The notes under the pieces: model-generated
Database searches by the model: none
Told to the model about the DNA's origin: nothing
The model's input: only the letters and a program-made list of their open reading frames with translations
Assembly (NCBI GenBank): GCA_036873135.1
Contig: JAPTYO010000023.1
Coordinates: 2,491,834 to 2,555,833 of the forward strand
Origin: Clarkia xantiana subsp. parviflora
Taxonomy: Eukaryota; Streptophyta; Magnoliopsida; Myrtales; Onagraceae
Direction of reading: 5' to 3'
Length of the DNA: 64,000 nt
Made by a program: the position numbers and the translations under genes
Shown: in pieces, positions 22,340-34,993 of the stretch
How the letters are laid out: the number at the start of each line of letters is the position of its first letter
Numbering within the stretch: the first letter of the stretch is position 1

Positions 22340-23560
22340 AAAAAAAAAAAACAACTATTACAAGCTACAAATTAGAAAGCGACCGCTCTGGATGGATTGG
22401 TAAATATTCAAATTCCGAACAAGTCGAACAAGTAGAACAAGTACCAACATAAAAAATAATTACAACCGGAAGTATATAAACTAGAACACCAGGTCGGCTT
22501 AACGATAGAGATGACCCCCGACAAATGATAGCAACTTGGCGAGGAGGAGTCCAACTGATACAACAACGAGTTCAGCCATTCAGAAAAGAAATGAACCTCC
22601 CATAAGGCCGACAAAGCTAACAGAGGACCTGCACAACAAGCGATACCAGACAGAACCCGCTGTAAATCTGAAACACAAACAACTACATTAACACAAAAAT
22701 ATGATTGCATGACTGGTGTAGAAATTTCTAATTAGTAGGGGCTGGACGAAAACAGGTTACCGAAGCGCCCCTGACTGTGAAACATCCGGGAAGGACTACC
22801 GCATGTGTGGGGTGCCATAGAAACACTATGTTTCTCCATTAGGAGAAGGGGTTGAGAATGAGATACGACCGCGACCGTGGTCATATCGCGGGTACCCCGA
22901 ATGGTACATATCATGCAGTCGTTTGTGTGATGAACGGAAGAACTATGGGTTCAACTGGAAGGGGTAGAAAGGGGGGGGTAGTGGGCTGTACCGCCAAAAT
23001 ATAGTCAAGTTTGAGCTTAAAACGGTGAACAACATCCACGACGACGCGTGGAGGGACGGGGGCGACCCGCGCACGCCGCGTTGGGAGATGAGGTGGGCCG
23101 CGGAGGCGCGTGACGACACGTGTCAGCGCGTATGGAAGCGAGTGGTCGGCGCGTGACACTACAGTAGGCACGTGAGTGTGATAAGTGGCGCGTGTGGCGT
23201 CGCATGGAGGCGTGTGCGCGCGTATGGAGGCGCGTGTGAGCGTATGGAGGTGGTTATGGTGGTATTGTGCGATCTTTGTGCGGGCTCGGGGGCGGTGGTG
23301 GTGGGGAGGGTGGTGTGCGCACTTCCGAGAAATGTCACTCATCTCTCCATCGCGGTTGGGATGATGAGGGGGCCATGAGGGGGGAGGGGGAGGCGGACTC
23401 CGAGATTTGGCGAGGCGGAGAGTTGGATGAAGGCGAGGTTGAACAAGGCCATCCGCTGTGATGGGGCTTCCGACTTCGGCTTTGGCTTAGGCGTATGCTG
23501 GAGAAAGAATTGCTCCATACCCATGGCCGTCGAGAGAGTTTGCAATGAGCAGTGGCTTTC
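22340..23560. other. GC-rich, repeat-like stretch without a recognised gene
   Basis: From about 22970 to 23450 the DNA becomes GC-rich and G-biased on the plus strand. It shows loosely repeated gtatggaggcgcgtgtgagc-type units, and a run of eight or more G at about 22970. Open frames exist on both strands but have low-complexity peptides (Arg/His/Pro rich or Gly/Val rich) and do not resemble a known family. At 23340-23545 the minus strand has a somewhat protein-like frame (MEQFFLQHTPKPKPKSEAP) that may be a fragment. I cannot assign it. Confidence 0.3.
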
Positions 23561-23803
23561 CTTCGGGTTGTGAATTTTGAAAGAGAGCTTCCAAATAGTG
23601 TCTATTTGAAGAGGCTTCCAAATTTCTTACACTTTATTTTGCATTTGGTTTTTCCACTGGCTAGCTGGGACAACTTAAAAGTTATGGACAGCTTGATGAA
23701 GAACATCAAAATTAGATATTACATCACATTTCTATCTGCCACAACGTCACTTTTCTGGTAACTTTTTGTTAGTCTCTATGATCAAATGTCAACATTTTAG
23801 TTA

Positions 23804-24316
23804 GGGTTAATAACTAAAAAACTATCCAAGATTTACCATATGTTAAAAGTAGGTGTCTAAAGTTTCAAATGTTAAACTGCAATGTCCAAGGTTTTAATTT
23901 GTTAAAATGTGGTGTCTCGATGTGATTACTTTAGAGAAGTCAATTCTGACGAAACCGACTGTCAAATTCGAGCTCTGGTTCTCGTCATCCTGTCGGGACC
24001 GTCACCTAAGAAGCTGACCACATCCGCGCAAGGAAATCCTGCTCCGTTGTTGTTGGAAATCGCTCCACACCACTCTGCTAGAAACCTTATCTTTTGGATG
24101 TTCAACTTTTGGGTGAAATTTGACGATTTTGTGAAAAGTTAGGAGTGATGGATTATGAGTGGGTGGATGAAAATGATTGAAGGGAGATGAAAAGACACGC
24201 AGAGACACCAAATTTCAACAATAATGAAACCTGAGACAGTCCATTTTAACATTTTAAACTTCAGACACCTACTTTTAACATAGGTACACCTTGAATAATT
24301 TTTTAGTTATTAACCC
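23804..24316. mobile_element. Mutator-like foldback element, 513 bp
   Basis: Begins gggttaataactaaaaa and ends with its complement tttttagttattaaccc. The 9-bp target duplication matches at 8 of 9 (ttttagtta at 23795-23803, ttttattta at 24317-24325). The interior (23930-24200) is less symmetric. The copy at 1-258 shares the right half. Confidence 0.85.
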
Positions 24317-24688
24317 TTTTATTTAATGTATAAAATATAAATATAATCTGGTTTGATTTAAATTGCTCCCTGACCTTACCAAGAAAATATAATTTGCCCC
24401 TAAACTTTTGGCTTCCGATGCTTGCCATTTGCCAAGCCCCAAACAAAAGCAAAGCAAACAAAGAAAAGAAGAATCAATCACATTCTTTTTTCTTTGTACA
24501 AAAATTGTGTATACACACAACCATATACACTGAACAAGTCATGTACACCCACCACTCAAAACTTTGATGGCTCTGATATACACTTCTCCTAATATATATA
24601 ATGATTATGGTTACAACAACAATACTACTATTGACTGACTCACTCTATTAGTAAAACCACTATTAATCAGAATCAGAAGAACCACATA
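24317..24688. other. 3' flank of the AT74-like gene
   Basis: AT-rich DNA between the element at 23804 and the AT74-like stop codon. It should contain that gene's 3' UTR. No other gene is seen. Confidence 0.35.
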
Positions 24689-26777
24689 TCAATCTTCACA
24701 AGGACAGTATACTTCACCATCTTCTTCATCTGAATCCTCAGCCATTAAGTCAAAGAACCCCTCCAATTCCCACCTACACTTATCTCTCCACTCGGGTTTC
24801 GTGGCAAGCGCTCTTGATTTCTGATCGTTTATCATTTCAGGGGAGAGCCCCCAATCGAGCATTTCCTCCTCTGAGTGATGGATCGCCAGGCTGTACTCGC
24901 CATTGGGCCCCAGTTGCATCACCCGGAACTCGCAGTTGTTAAGGTTGTGGAGACTCTCGAATTGCTCCACTGTCCATTTGAACCATTTCATGAGGAAGAC
25001 GCGAGATGTGAGGCCGTGGGATACGATAATTAGGTTTAGTTCGTGAGATGGGTCGTGATTCAGTCTGTTCAAATCTAGGTCCCTCCATAGAGATTCTAGA
25101 AAACCTGTTAATCAAACCAAACAATGAGCTTTTCAACAATGGTAGCTATTATATGATAGAAATCTACCAAACCATACATGATTTTAACTTTAAGAAGGTT
25201 TAATGGTATTACAAGTAGTTCAAGGTAAAATTAACAAACACAAAGATGTATGGAAAGGAATCAACAAATGGAAATGGGTATCTAAAATTTTTCTCAATAG
25301 GAAAACCAAATTACTCAATCTGATCTATTTGTAACACCTACTCTTCTCTTGCCCTTCCCTTTCTCATACCCTTCTACACTTTTTTGACCTAATTATGTAT
25401 TTTCAAAGCATAAAGGTCAAAGGATATGAGGTATCCAATGACAGGGCAAGTAAAAAAATGCATTTAGTGTCTTTTATTAAAAAAAAAAGGGACCAAGCAT
25501 TCAACTCTTACATGAGCGATTCATAGATTCGGGCCATCATCTACTTTTGCCAGGGCAATAGGGATGATGGCACGGCAAACTTTCAATAAGATTGCACCCA
25601 ACGTTTCTATTGGCACAAGGCCTTGCACTATAATATGAGCAACTTGTAAAAAAACCAAAAGGCTATTATGTCTATGTTCTACAGAATAGCAATTTCTGGC
25701 TTCAAACTGCATCCTCTACCTATTCCTTCCTTTGAAGATTTAGTTAAGGTTTACTTCTGATCAGGGACAAAACAGTCTGAAATTGTCCCTCTAAGGAAGT
25801 GAGTCTAATATCAAAGCTTTGTCTAGGGGGATCATATCACACTTCTTTGATCGGATTATGTATGAGTTGATCATAGTGAAACATATAGTGCAGTTCTACT
25901 AAAACCTAAACTAAACTAAACTAAACATGGAGATCAATATCAACTCGAACTTGACTTAACAGGAATTGCATTCAACTTCCAGGTTGTTGCTTTTGTTTTG
26001 CCAGACAATAAATATACAGAACCTAAATTTGTACCCGAGACGATAAACTAGAGCTAAATAACCTCATAAAGTTGCCAGTACAAGGTTTTGGTTAGTCATA
26101 GCTGCATTTGAATGCTAACTAGCAGTGCTTCATAAAATTCAAATATTTTTCTCAAATTAAAACACAACAGCCTTGTATCAACACAAAGAATAGCATCCAG
26201 TGGCAGAAGTCCAATCAAACTTATGCATTATTCAAGCAAAGGATCAAGTTTGTTGATTCAAACAAATGAAACTGCATATTGGAAGGTTCAATGAAGGGGA
26301 ATCAAGAAGAACCTTACTGGAAACTCGATCAAAGACATCGGCCGCAGATTCTCCCTCCGGGAACCTGTAAAAGAACCTCCCAAATCGATGCCTCATCTCC
26401 TTAACCTCCTTCATCTTCTCCGCAACCTGAAAATTGCCGAAATCCTGCTCCCTTATCCGACACTCCTCCCTCACCCCCATCACCCTCTTCTTATTGAACG
26501 ATCGCCCGATCTCCCGCAACGTCGACCGCGTCCGCTCGTATGGAGACACGTAGAAGTAGACCCGCCAGTTGGACACAGCCCCGTGGCAGGAGACGATATT
26601 CCTAAGGTCGTTCCCGGCAAGGCGGGATTGCGCCACCCCGAGCTGCGTCAGGCGGATCTTGTGGTCCGGCGTCGTGGTGTAGGCGTTAGGGTTGCAGTTT
26701 CCGAGAGATTCTCCGTGGCGGACGAGGATAATGCGTTTCGGAAGCACCGGCGATCGACTGTGAGGGGGATGGACCAT
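24689..26777 (-). CDS. Phosphoglycerate mutase-like (histidine phosphatase) protein AT74-like, complete
   Basis: A 291-aa member of the histidine phosphatase superfamily, closely resembling the Arabidopsis phosphoglycerate mutase-like protein AT74. Two exons, 26318-26777 and 24689-25104, are joined across a 1.2-kb intron with the serine codon split A|GT. The catalytic RHG motif is at R20-H21-G22 (RIILVRHGES), the second histidine at H183 (IIVSHGLTSRV), and the conserved REQDFGNFQ loop lies between. The phosphatase core is intact and ends in an acidic tail (AEDSDEEDGEVYCPCED). The substrate of the plant AT74 group is unknown to me, and glycolytic mutase activity should not be assumed. The ATG at 26777 is preferred because it lies just before the conserved core. 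An in-frame ATG at 26816 would add 13 unconserved residues. A G/C-rich leader and repeated attgggattgggatt lie upstream. Confidence 0.93.
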
Positions 26778-27119
26778 AATTAGATACAGAAACTCAGAGA
26801 TCGATCGATGAATCAATCAAAGGTGAGGAATTGAATTGGGATTGGGATTGGGATTTGCAGCAGTTGCAGGGTCCCGTTCTTCCAAGTTGGTGGTGCCTTC
26901 AAAATGGAAGTCCGGGAACCCTCTGAGAGAGGTGTCCGTTGACACCGCGGCGGAGCTTCTTCTTCCCCTTTTATTTTAGCTGTAATAAAATATTATTATC
27001 CTATCCTATCCTATCTGAAAGTCAACATTAAAAATGGACAAATGTTCATCACCGTTGACTTAATTCTATTGACGGGTCAGATCGTGAGTAAAAATCCGAA
27101 TGTTACATAATAAGATGCA
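26778..27119 (-). promoter_or_regulatory. AT74-like promoter and leader
   Basis: Upstream DNA of the minus-strand AT74-like gene. It contains short direct repeats: three gattggg units near 26836-26855 and four cctat units near 26999-27016. No TATA box is unambiguous. Confidence 0.35.
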
Positions 27120-27870
27120 TCTAGGGTTGTTTATATGATGTAACGTGTAGTGTAATTTTACATTATGTTCCACTTTTTATATATATATTTATATTATGTT
27201 GTTTGGTTGCCGATGTAATTTGCATTGTAATGTAATATCTATTATAATATGAGATTACGTTCAAACTTCATTCAACGTAATGTCAGATTACATACAAAAA
27301 AGATGTAATGTGAAATTACGTCCAACGTTACTGAGGTTTATTATTTATTAAATATATAAAATATTTTTAGTCTTTATATTTTATTATGATATTAATATTG
27401 TATTATATTAGCTTTTTATTTTTTTTATACTTCATAACTCATTATTATAATAAATGATATTCATATAAAATAAGTAAGTCTTTTTCGTTGCATTTTTTTA
27501 ATGAAAATTATCTTCTAAAACTATATATATAATATTTTAATTAATAGAATTTTAGTAGTTGTGTGTATTGAATTTAAATATTTAATCTTTAGAATTCATA
27601 AATGAATATAGTATTAACGCACACATAATCTATAAGAAGTTACTTGTTGTCGAAATATGTAATTTATTTTTTAAAAAATATTATCATATTAAGATTAATA
27701 TACTCTCATATAGATTAATAATAATAATAATAATAATAATAAAGTCACATTACAACATATATCAAACACTGTAATCTAATATTACATTCAACATTACAGC
27801 ATAACCAAACACTGCAATCCAACATTACAATACGCAACTTACATTTCAAGAATCTCACATTAAGTTATTA
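27120..27870. mobile_element. Degenerate large MITE with tgtaatgtgaaattacg repeats
   Basis: Both ends carry repeated, inverted tgtaatgt/acattaca motifs (for example gatgtaatgtgaaattacgt on the left, caacattacaatacg on the right) around an AT-rich core with a (taa)n run near 27717-27745. The same motif family forms the ends of the element at 34994-35848, whose termini are better preserved. The exact boundaries here are not resolved. Confidence 0.55.
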
Positions 27871-28740
27871 TGCTCGTTTAAATTCGTTACTACAAGCATA
27901 TTAATTATTATAATACTACTTACTACGCACATCGAGTTATATATGTCGCTGGTGAGACTACGTTTACAGGGTCAGACTATAAGTAAGAAAATCTCATTAC
28001 GTAACAGGATGTGCCTAGATTACTATGTGTCTAAATCCGCGACTACTAGCAAATTTATTATTATAATACTAGGTTACTATACACACTGTGTGTAAGTGTT
28101 ATCGAAACGAATCTAATTTAAAATAGTTAATTTATACTAATTTTTAAATAAGTGTTTACAAAATTAATATTTTTTGAATAATTACATAAGTATTATTTAT
28201 CTTTATACTGATCGGATTTATACGTAGCCGAATGAGCATATGGCTGTCGCTAATAGTTCATTCTTTTTTGTTGTAAAAAAAGGTGTGACTTTCACAGGTA
28301 TTTTATTTTAATTTAATACAATTTAAAATACACGTGTTCTTTTTTTTATCAATTTATTTAAATTAATATTATAATGCTACTTACTACATGCACCGATAAA
28401 AATTATCAAAATGAATCTAAGTTAAAATAGTTAATTTATACTTATTTTTTCAATAAACATTTTACAATATTATTTTTTAGATAATTATATAAGTATTATT
28501 TATTTTTATATTTTTTAATCTATTATTTTTTAAATGGATTAAATTCAAGTTGATTTCTATTAGAGTTTACAAAAAAAATCTCTCAATTTAACAATGTGTA
28601 GTTTATATCTAATCATAATATATGGATTATAATTATAAATAAACACATGTAATTGATAAAGAAATATAACTTAAAATACTTTAAAGAAATAACTTGAAAA
28701 ATTTATGGAGAAACCAGCAACCTTGTAAACTGAATTACAT
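27871..28740. other. AT-rich intergenic DNA with no gene
   Basis: Two partly similar blocks (about 27900-28210 and 28340-28520) share actacttactacgcac-like and taatttatactaattttt-like sequence. This suggests an old duplicated repeat. No coding pattern. Confidence 0.3.
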
Positions 28741-28751
28741 TTCCTGTTCCA

Positions 28752-28754
<3 letters not shown>

Positions 28755-28811
<57 letters not shown>
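28755..28811. repeat. (TA)n microsatellite
   Basis: About 28 uninterrupted ta dinucleotides directly left of the tandem repeat pair that starts near 28826. Confidence 0.9.
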
Positions 28812-28812
<1 letters not shown>

Positions 28813-28825
28813 TATTTACGTTAAT

Positions 28826-30345
28826 AGGTGCATTTTCCGTGCGCAAAGGGTGACTTACCAAATATGTATAATTAACAAACTAATATTCGATGAAATTTAT
28901 GCTGACTATTTGTAATATGTTGAAACAATATTTTTAAATAAAATATCAGTCTAAAATTTGAAAAACGAAAGACTGAAAACTTTGAACCATACTATTGCGC
29001 AAATTCACAAATAAATTTAGATGCCCGTACCGCATGCTACCTTTGGTCGTCGGATCCGTGTCACGCGTCTGCTCTTCAACAGATATGACTTCGATGACCA
29101 CCGACGATATCTCGCCGGAGATAGAGATGGCTCTGCCACTGAGAGTGTCAGCCGCCCGTACCGCCTGGTATCTTCATTCGCCGGCTCCGCATCAAGCGTC
29201 TGTTAAAAACCAGTGAAATTTTAATTTCGATTAATTACATACATTGAATCTTGAACGGTCCGAAATTTTAATTGTGATTAATTGCATACATTGAGTCTTG
29301 AACGGTTCGAAATCAGGGAAATTTCAATTGCGATTAATTGCATACATTGAATCGTGAACGATCCAAAATTTTAATTGCGATGAATTGTATACATTGAATC
29401 TTGAACGGATCGAAATCAGCGAAATTTTAATTGCGATTAATTGCAACTTAAAAACACTTAGCTCCCTAGTGCAATCAATATTATGGAGTTACTGACTACA
29501 AAACTCTTAGCTCAATTGTCATAAATGCATCGATTAACGTAAAAAAACAAAATCTTCAATTCTACATTCACTCTGTTATCATATTTCCTTCAGAATTTAT
29601 AATATACTAGGTGCATTTCCCGCGCATCGCACGAGGTCACTTACCAAATATGTATAATTAACAAACTAATATTCGATGAAATTTATACTGATTATTTGTG
29701 ACATGTTGAAACACTATTTTTAAATAAAATATCAGTCTAAAAATTTGAAAAAGTAAACTAAATACTGAAAATTTTGAACCATAAAATACCATTGCACAAA
29801 TTTCACAAATAAATTTTAGACGCTCGTACCGTATGCTACCTTTGGTCGTCAGATCCGTGTCAAGTCTCTGTTCTTCAACATATATAGTTTCGATGACCAC
29901 CGGCGATATCTCGCCGGAGATAGAGATGGCTCTGCCACTGAGACTGTCAGCCGCCCGTACCGTCTGGTATCTTCGTTCGCCGGCTCCGCGTGAAGCGTCT
30001 GTTAAAAATCAGCGGAATTTTAATTTAGATTAATTACATACATTGAATCTTGAACGGTCCGAAATTTTAATTGCGATTAATTGCATACATTGAGTCTTGA
30101 ACGGTTCGAAATCAGAGAAATTTAACTGCGATTAATTGCATACATTAAATCTTGAACGGTCCGAAATTTTAATTGCGATTAATTGTATACATTGAATCTT
30201 GAACGGTTCAAAATCAGCAAAATTTTAATTGCGGTTAATACAACTTAAAAACCATCAGCTCCCTAATGCAATCAATGATATAGAGTTAATGATTACAAAA
30301 CTCTTAACTCAATTATCATAAATGTATTAATTATAACGTAAAAAA
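28826..30345 (-). mobile_element. Two tandem copies of a Helitron-like 3' segment
   Basis: About 780 bp is repeated head-to-tail: copy A 28826-29560 and copy B 29607-30345, similar throughout (for example ccaaatatgtataattaaca and gatatctcgccggagataga in each). Each copy contains about four tandem units of roughly 45 bp (ttaattgcgattaattgcat...cttgaacggtc). The left edge of copy B, read on the minus strand, is a GC-rich imperfect hairpin (cgtgc gat gcgcg) followed by CTAG (29607-29610) and T, a Helitron 3' end. Copy A has the same edge with CTAT. A 150-bp GC-richer patch (29030-29200, 29830-30000) may be a captured gene piece. Confidence 0.55.
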
Positions 30346-31009
30346 CAAAATCTTCAGCTCCACAATCAGTCTCATATTATTCATCGACAATTGAAACCAT
30401 TTTAAGCTCATTAGATGTAGAACGTAGGAAAGAGGATAAGCACACCTTCCATGATAAATCACATACTAACTAGCAATTTTAATTAACTTGATAATTAACC
30501 CTAATATACAAGTCTAAGTCAAATTTATTCTACATGTATATGCAGAAATGAACCAGCTCACGAGATTCCCGACACTTCCTGCCGACCCTATATCCGAAAC
30601 GACTAACCTCTTTTAACCATTAATTAATTAATGGTTAATCACCTATTTACTAGCTCAACTTTGAGGTATCAATCATTCTCTCAACACTAACTAAACGATT
30701 AAGAAAAAAACAATAGAGAAGATAATATTTAATGTGGTTCGGTCAACTCGACCTACGTCCACATGCAAAGGAGGAGCACCACTTCACTAGCACAATTAAC
30801 ATTATAAGGTTACAAAGACGAGACCACATAAATCACTCACTCTCACAATACATGTAGAGACGTAACACAATGCTCTAAACACCGATATATAAAACTCTCG
30901 TCTAATCCAACAAACCCTCACACAAACTCACGTTGATTTACCTAAGCCCTATTCGGCTCTCTGTTGATGTGAATTCCCTCGCAATGTATATGACCACACG
31001 CACTTATCT
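30346..31009. other. Intergenic, likely old retroelement debris
   Basis: Contains a segment (about 30715-30950: gtggttcggtcaa, ctacgtccacatgcaaagga) of a kind I associate with degraded plant LTR elements, but no terminal repeats or open frame could be assigned. No gene is seen. Confidence 0.3.
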
Positions 31010-31014
31010 ATGAG

Positions 31015-31160
31015 AATTTCTTGGTTGGCTCGGTGGCAACAGCTGGCGCCTCTCACCCAGACACAACAAATTATGTGGGGCCCAATCAGTTGGGTCCCAC
31101 ACAGTTGTGTTTATGTCTTGGGTGAGGAGCGCCACTTGTCGCTGAGTAACCCAAAAAAAT
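31015..31160. repeat. Foldback hairpin, about 145 bp
   Basis: Arms ggcgcctctcacccagacac and a decayed complement (gttgtgtttatgtcttgggtg aggagcgcc) surround a centre with gtggggcccaatcagttggg. This could be a small MITE. No target duplication was confirmed. Confidence 0.45.
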
Positions 31161-31739
31161 CTCCACTATCTATATATATAGATAACCCTAAGGTACAGTA
31201 CTGCGCTAACTAACCCAAATTCAAAATTTAAAGACAAACTCAACATTTACTAGCTCAACTTTGGACAAATTGTTAGCTAAACATATGTAAAGTTATAATA
31301 TACTAGCTTCTTTTAATTAATTTGCTATATTGGGTATAGGGTTGAAGTCACCAAGGGATGATGAGCCTTCAACTTTTTGTGTTATAAAATTTTTAACTCT
31401 AAAATATGTAGTTATTCTCAATTTGGTTTTTTTAAATCTTATATTTACCTAATGAATTTTTTTTATACTTATTATTTGCTACTAACTCAATGCTTGTCCC
31501 TAAACAGGAGAAATTTTTGCATGGATCGGTCCCAACACGTGGATGTGCATGTGGTGAGTCTTCCTCAAATCAGAATGAGACACGTGTGCTAGGAGAGAGA
31601 AATTGAGGGTTTTCAGTGACAAATGTCACATTCTGACTGGTTTAGGGGTACCAGGTGCACTCCACCTGTTACCACCGAGGTAACGTATAATTTCTCCCTA
31701 AACAGACGTCGTCCCTAATCCGGTACATGATTAAAATTA
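31161..31739. other. Intergenic, no gene seen
   Basis: AT-rich. A short near-palindrome (ggtaccaggtgcactccacctgttacc) lies near 31646-31672. No coding pattern. Confidence 0.3.
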
Positions 31740-32274
31740 TGGTTATAACCAAATTGCTACTTAAATTTTGACAAAATTATAAATAGCTACCTGAACTTTT
31801 TTAATTGGCTACCCAAACTTTCTATTTACGAGTAAATTGCCACCTCTATTTCAATTTCAGTTAAATTGAGCATCTAATAATATATATTTTGTTGCAATAC
31901 TTTCAATTTATATTTTAATCCATATTAGTTACTCATTAAAAGACTACACGTGGCGGAAACATGCTCATTTTCTGTCTAATTTGACGAGAATTTAAATATA
32001 GGTAGCAATTTGCTCAGTAATTAAAGATTCAGATAGTCAATTTAAGTTCAAGTAACTATTCATAAATTATTTACGGCACGTTTGGTTCGTCAAATAGGAA
32101 ATATGGAATAAGGAATAAGGAATAGGAATAGGGAATAAGGAATATGTAATATTAATATGATGTTATTTGGTTGACAAGAGGAATAGAAAATGAGATTCCA
32201 AATCCAATGTTTGGTTCATATAATGTTATAGGTAAAGGAATGGAATAAGTCAAACCGACAGATATACAATTTTT

Positions 32275-32322
<48 letters not shown>

Positions 32323-33079
32323 CAAATTAACAATATTAAACATGAAATCACCAAATCATAAATGAAAAAATTGAGATATCATAGTGAGTGAGTGACGGTG
32401 GTGAGTGAACGACAATGGTTAGCGGGCGACGTCGGGTTAGCGGTGGCAGCGGTTGGCGAGCAGCGGCGGTGGCGGGCGGGCGGTTGGCGAGCAACAGTCA
32501 GCCGGTTGGCGGGCAGCGACAGGAGGCGATGGTCGGCAAGGCGTGCGGCGACAGCGGGCGGGCAGCGACGGCAGGCGGTGGTCGGCAAGGCGTGCAGCGA
32601 CGACGGTGACGAGAGGACGGTTAGCAGGTGACGATGGGCGAGCGGTTGGTGGGCAGAGGCGGCAGGCAGTTGGCGAGCTGTTGGCGGATGAAGGCAGACA
32701 AAAATATTTATTTTTTAAAAAATGATTATTTAAAAAATAGAAATATTGTAAAGTAAAAATAACATATTAATTTTTTATTCTTAATTAAATTAAATAATAT
32801 AATCACTTTTAATTAAATTTATTATATAATATATATAATACGCAAATTAGATAATGGTTAAAATTGTATTGTATTTTTTTTTTTTTCAATTCCATCAAAC
32901 TTGGAATACTTAATCCTAGGGGTTAGGTTATGATTAATCATTCCATCAAAATTAGGAATGATGAATCCTTATTCCACACAATAATTGAACCAAACACCAC
33001 CATAATAATTACTATTTCCTATTCCAATTCCATGAACCAAACGTGCCGTAAGTTCATGTAACAATTTACTTACTAACCC
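31740..33079. mobile_element. Mutator-like element split by a nested insertion
   Basis: Left end tggttataaccaaattgcta and right end tactaaccc are inverted variants of the gggttaa family, with aaattgctac-type blocks as in 59050-59676. Candidate 9-bp duplication ttaaaatta (31731-31739) and ttaaatcta (33080-33088) matches only 7 of 9, so the boundaries are provisional. The element at 32071-33051 is inserted near its right end. Confidence 0.5.
32071..33051. mobile_element. Terminal-inverted-repeat element with GC-rich core, nested
   Basis: Starts ttacggcacgtttggttcgt and ends with its complement (atgaaccaaacgtgccgtaa), a 20-bp pair with one mismatch. Subterminal blocks of ggaataaggaatagg recur inverted at the right end. 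A (ta)n run is at 32279-32318. The core 32390-32700 is GC-rich and made of short ggttggcgagcag-type repeats, giving spurious open frames on both strands. The superfamily is uncertain: the termini look like PIF/Harbinger or hAT, and no target duplication is clear. Confidence 0.6.
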
Positions 33080-34060
33080 TTAAATCTACCTATTGAACCA
33101 GAAACATTTCTGGAAAAAAAAAAGAAGACAAATTAATGTGAACAATTTGCGACATCATGAAATGTAACTGTCTCTAGTTTACGAGAAATGGAAAGTTTAG
33201 AAGAATTCTGTACGTAGTCTAGAAGTCTGGTATGAGTCCGCTAAAGTTCGGTATGATTTTAGACATGTACGAATCAAATACAAGTTTTTTTTTTTTTTTT
33301 TAAATCAAATATAAGTTATGTATGAATAAAAAAACTAAATCAGTGAAGTCCAATCTATACTTCTACTCTTTGAGAATTTAAAAAATTTGGTGTTGATGGC
33401 CCAGAAACCCAAAGCAATATGGGTCATTACTCGTAAGGCCCATTATGTTTTAGGCCCAAGAGGCCCATTATGTTTTTTGGTAACTATGGCCCATTATTAT
33501 GTTGAAAATGAAAACTAGAGCATTCGATTTAGAAGTTTTTTTTTTTAGCGCCATAAATTTTTTTCTTAATTCAGCTAGCTAGAAGAATTTAAACCTAAAA
33601 CCGTACCATATCAAGCTATATATATATATATATTATGGGAGTACATTTAGTATCAACCTATGTAGGGACGGATCCATATCTACTGCTATAATATCATTAA
33701 CTCCACTTAACTCGTCTGAACGCCCACACGCCGCGTCAGGCATATGAGGAGGTGAGTAAAACTGGACACGGTTCGGCCTCTTGACTATACTAGGCTGCTG
33801 ATGGGGCTACGTTGACGAGGGTGCGTTGGTTGCTCGCTAAGTCTGGTCGGAAAAAAACTCAAACCATGAGCAGGAGAGTTTGAACATTACGTAGCGGAAT
33901 GAGGCTAGAGTCGCTACTACTAATTAGCCCATTCCTTTTTATGACAAAAAAAAAAAAAAAACTCATCCGAACTATTTGAAACACACCGGAAAAAATTAAT
34001 AATTATTATTCAGAAAAAAAAATCCATATAATTTTATCAGATTACTCAAAATGTAGTGCT
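33080..34060. other. Intergenic, no gene seen
   Basis: Notable only for a cluster of ggcccatta motifs (33428-33500), which resemble plant TCP-type promoter elements. No gene follows on either side close enough to claim a promoter. A GC-richer patch at 33720-33880 is unassigned. Confidence 0.3.
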
Positions 34061-34081
34061 TAGTAATTGAGTTGGTTTTGC

Positions 34082-34516
34082 GGCCATTTCCACAAGTGGG
34101 GTTTCATCCACTTGCTTATATGGTGTTCTAATCTAATTAACTCACCGGTGTGGGACACAATAACAGTGTATATTTCAACACTCCCCCGCACTGGGTTTTC
34201 AAATTCGAACGGGCTGGGACTAATTTGAAGAAACCCCACTCTCACGTCCAGGCCCAATCAAGACCCAAATATGGTGCGTGGAGCCAACAAGGGGACACAA
34301 ACCCACACACCGCTAATAATCGGAACCAGACTCTGGCTCTAATTTTACATTGGGCCGAGTTAAACCCAACGAGCCAACATAGAGCAACCATTTCCACAAG
34401 TGGGGTTTCATCTAAAACCAATTGGTAATAGGAGGAGGTAACCCACTTACTTATACGACGCTCTAATCTAATTAACTCATCGGTGTGGGACTCAATCATA
34501 GTGTATATCTCAACAA
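34082..34516 (+). repeat. Interspersed repeat with direct terminal copies
   Basis: The segment atttccacaagtggggtttc ... ctctaatctaattaactca ... cggtgtgggac occurs at about 34087-34178 and again at 34388-34516 (the second has an extra internal stretch). The two enclose about 210 bp. Both end with a gtgtatat-tcaaca sequence. The layout resembles a small LTR-like or tandem element. I cannot name the family. Confidence 0.5.
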
Positions 34517-34993
34517 ATATATGGTTGGTAGTTGAAATTAAAAAAAAAAATACACCATTTTTAACTATGTACTAGAATATCTGAATATATATAATAATAA
34601 TAAATAAATAACTCATGAACGCGTGGGAAATGAATCGAGCAAGATAAAGGAGGAATCGTTACGGTATGTTTTGAGGAGGTAGGCGATATATATATATATA
34701 TAAGCTTCCGTAATAATTATTGCTTAGATTAAATTAAATAGATATGGCACTTTACGGTTCCGTGGCGTTGACGGAGAACCGTCCATTTTGTACAGCGGGA
34801 ATTTTTTCTTCATGTACGTTTTTTCTTTTACTACAAGATGATAGTATTTATAGCATACTTATATAAACAGATTTTTTTTTTATACATAGTAGATCAATTT
34901 ATAAGAAATAAAGTGATTATTTTAAATGTTTTTCATTCTTAGAATCTCCGTAGTGGTCAAATTCTAATTTCTGATTAAAGAATAATACATTAA

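Noticed and set aside
22911..23342. A 143-codon minus-strand frame rich in His, Arg and Pro
   Set aside because: It is explained by G/C bias of the tract, overlaps frames on the other strand, and has no recognisable domain.
26778..26816. Upstream in-frame ATG of the AT74-like gene
   Set aside because: It would add 13 residues with no similarity to the family. The downstream ATG gives the expected short N-terminus, although the longer form is not excluded.
32379..32725. Arg/Gly-rich open frames on both strands
   Set aside because: Low-complexity translation of the GC-rich repeat core of the nested element.
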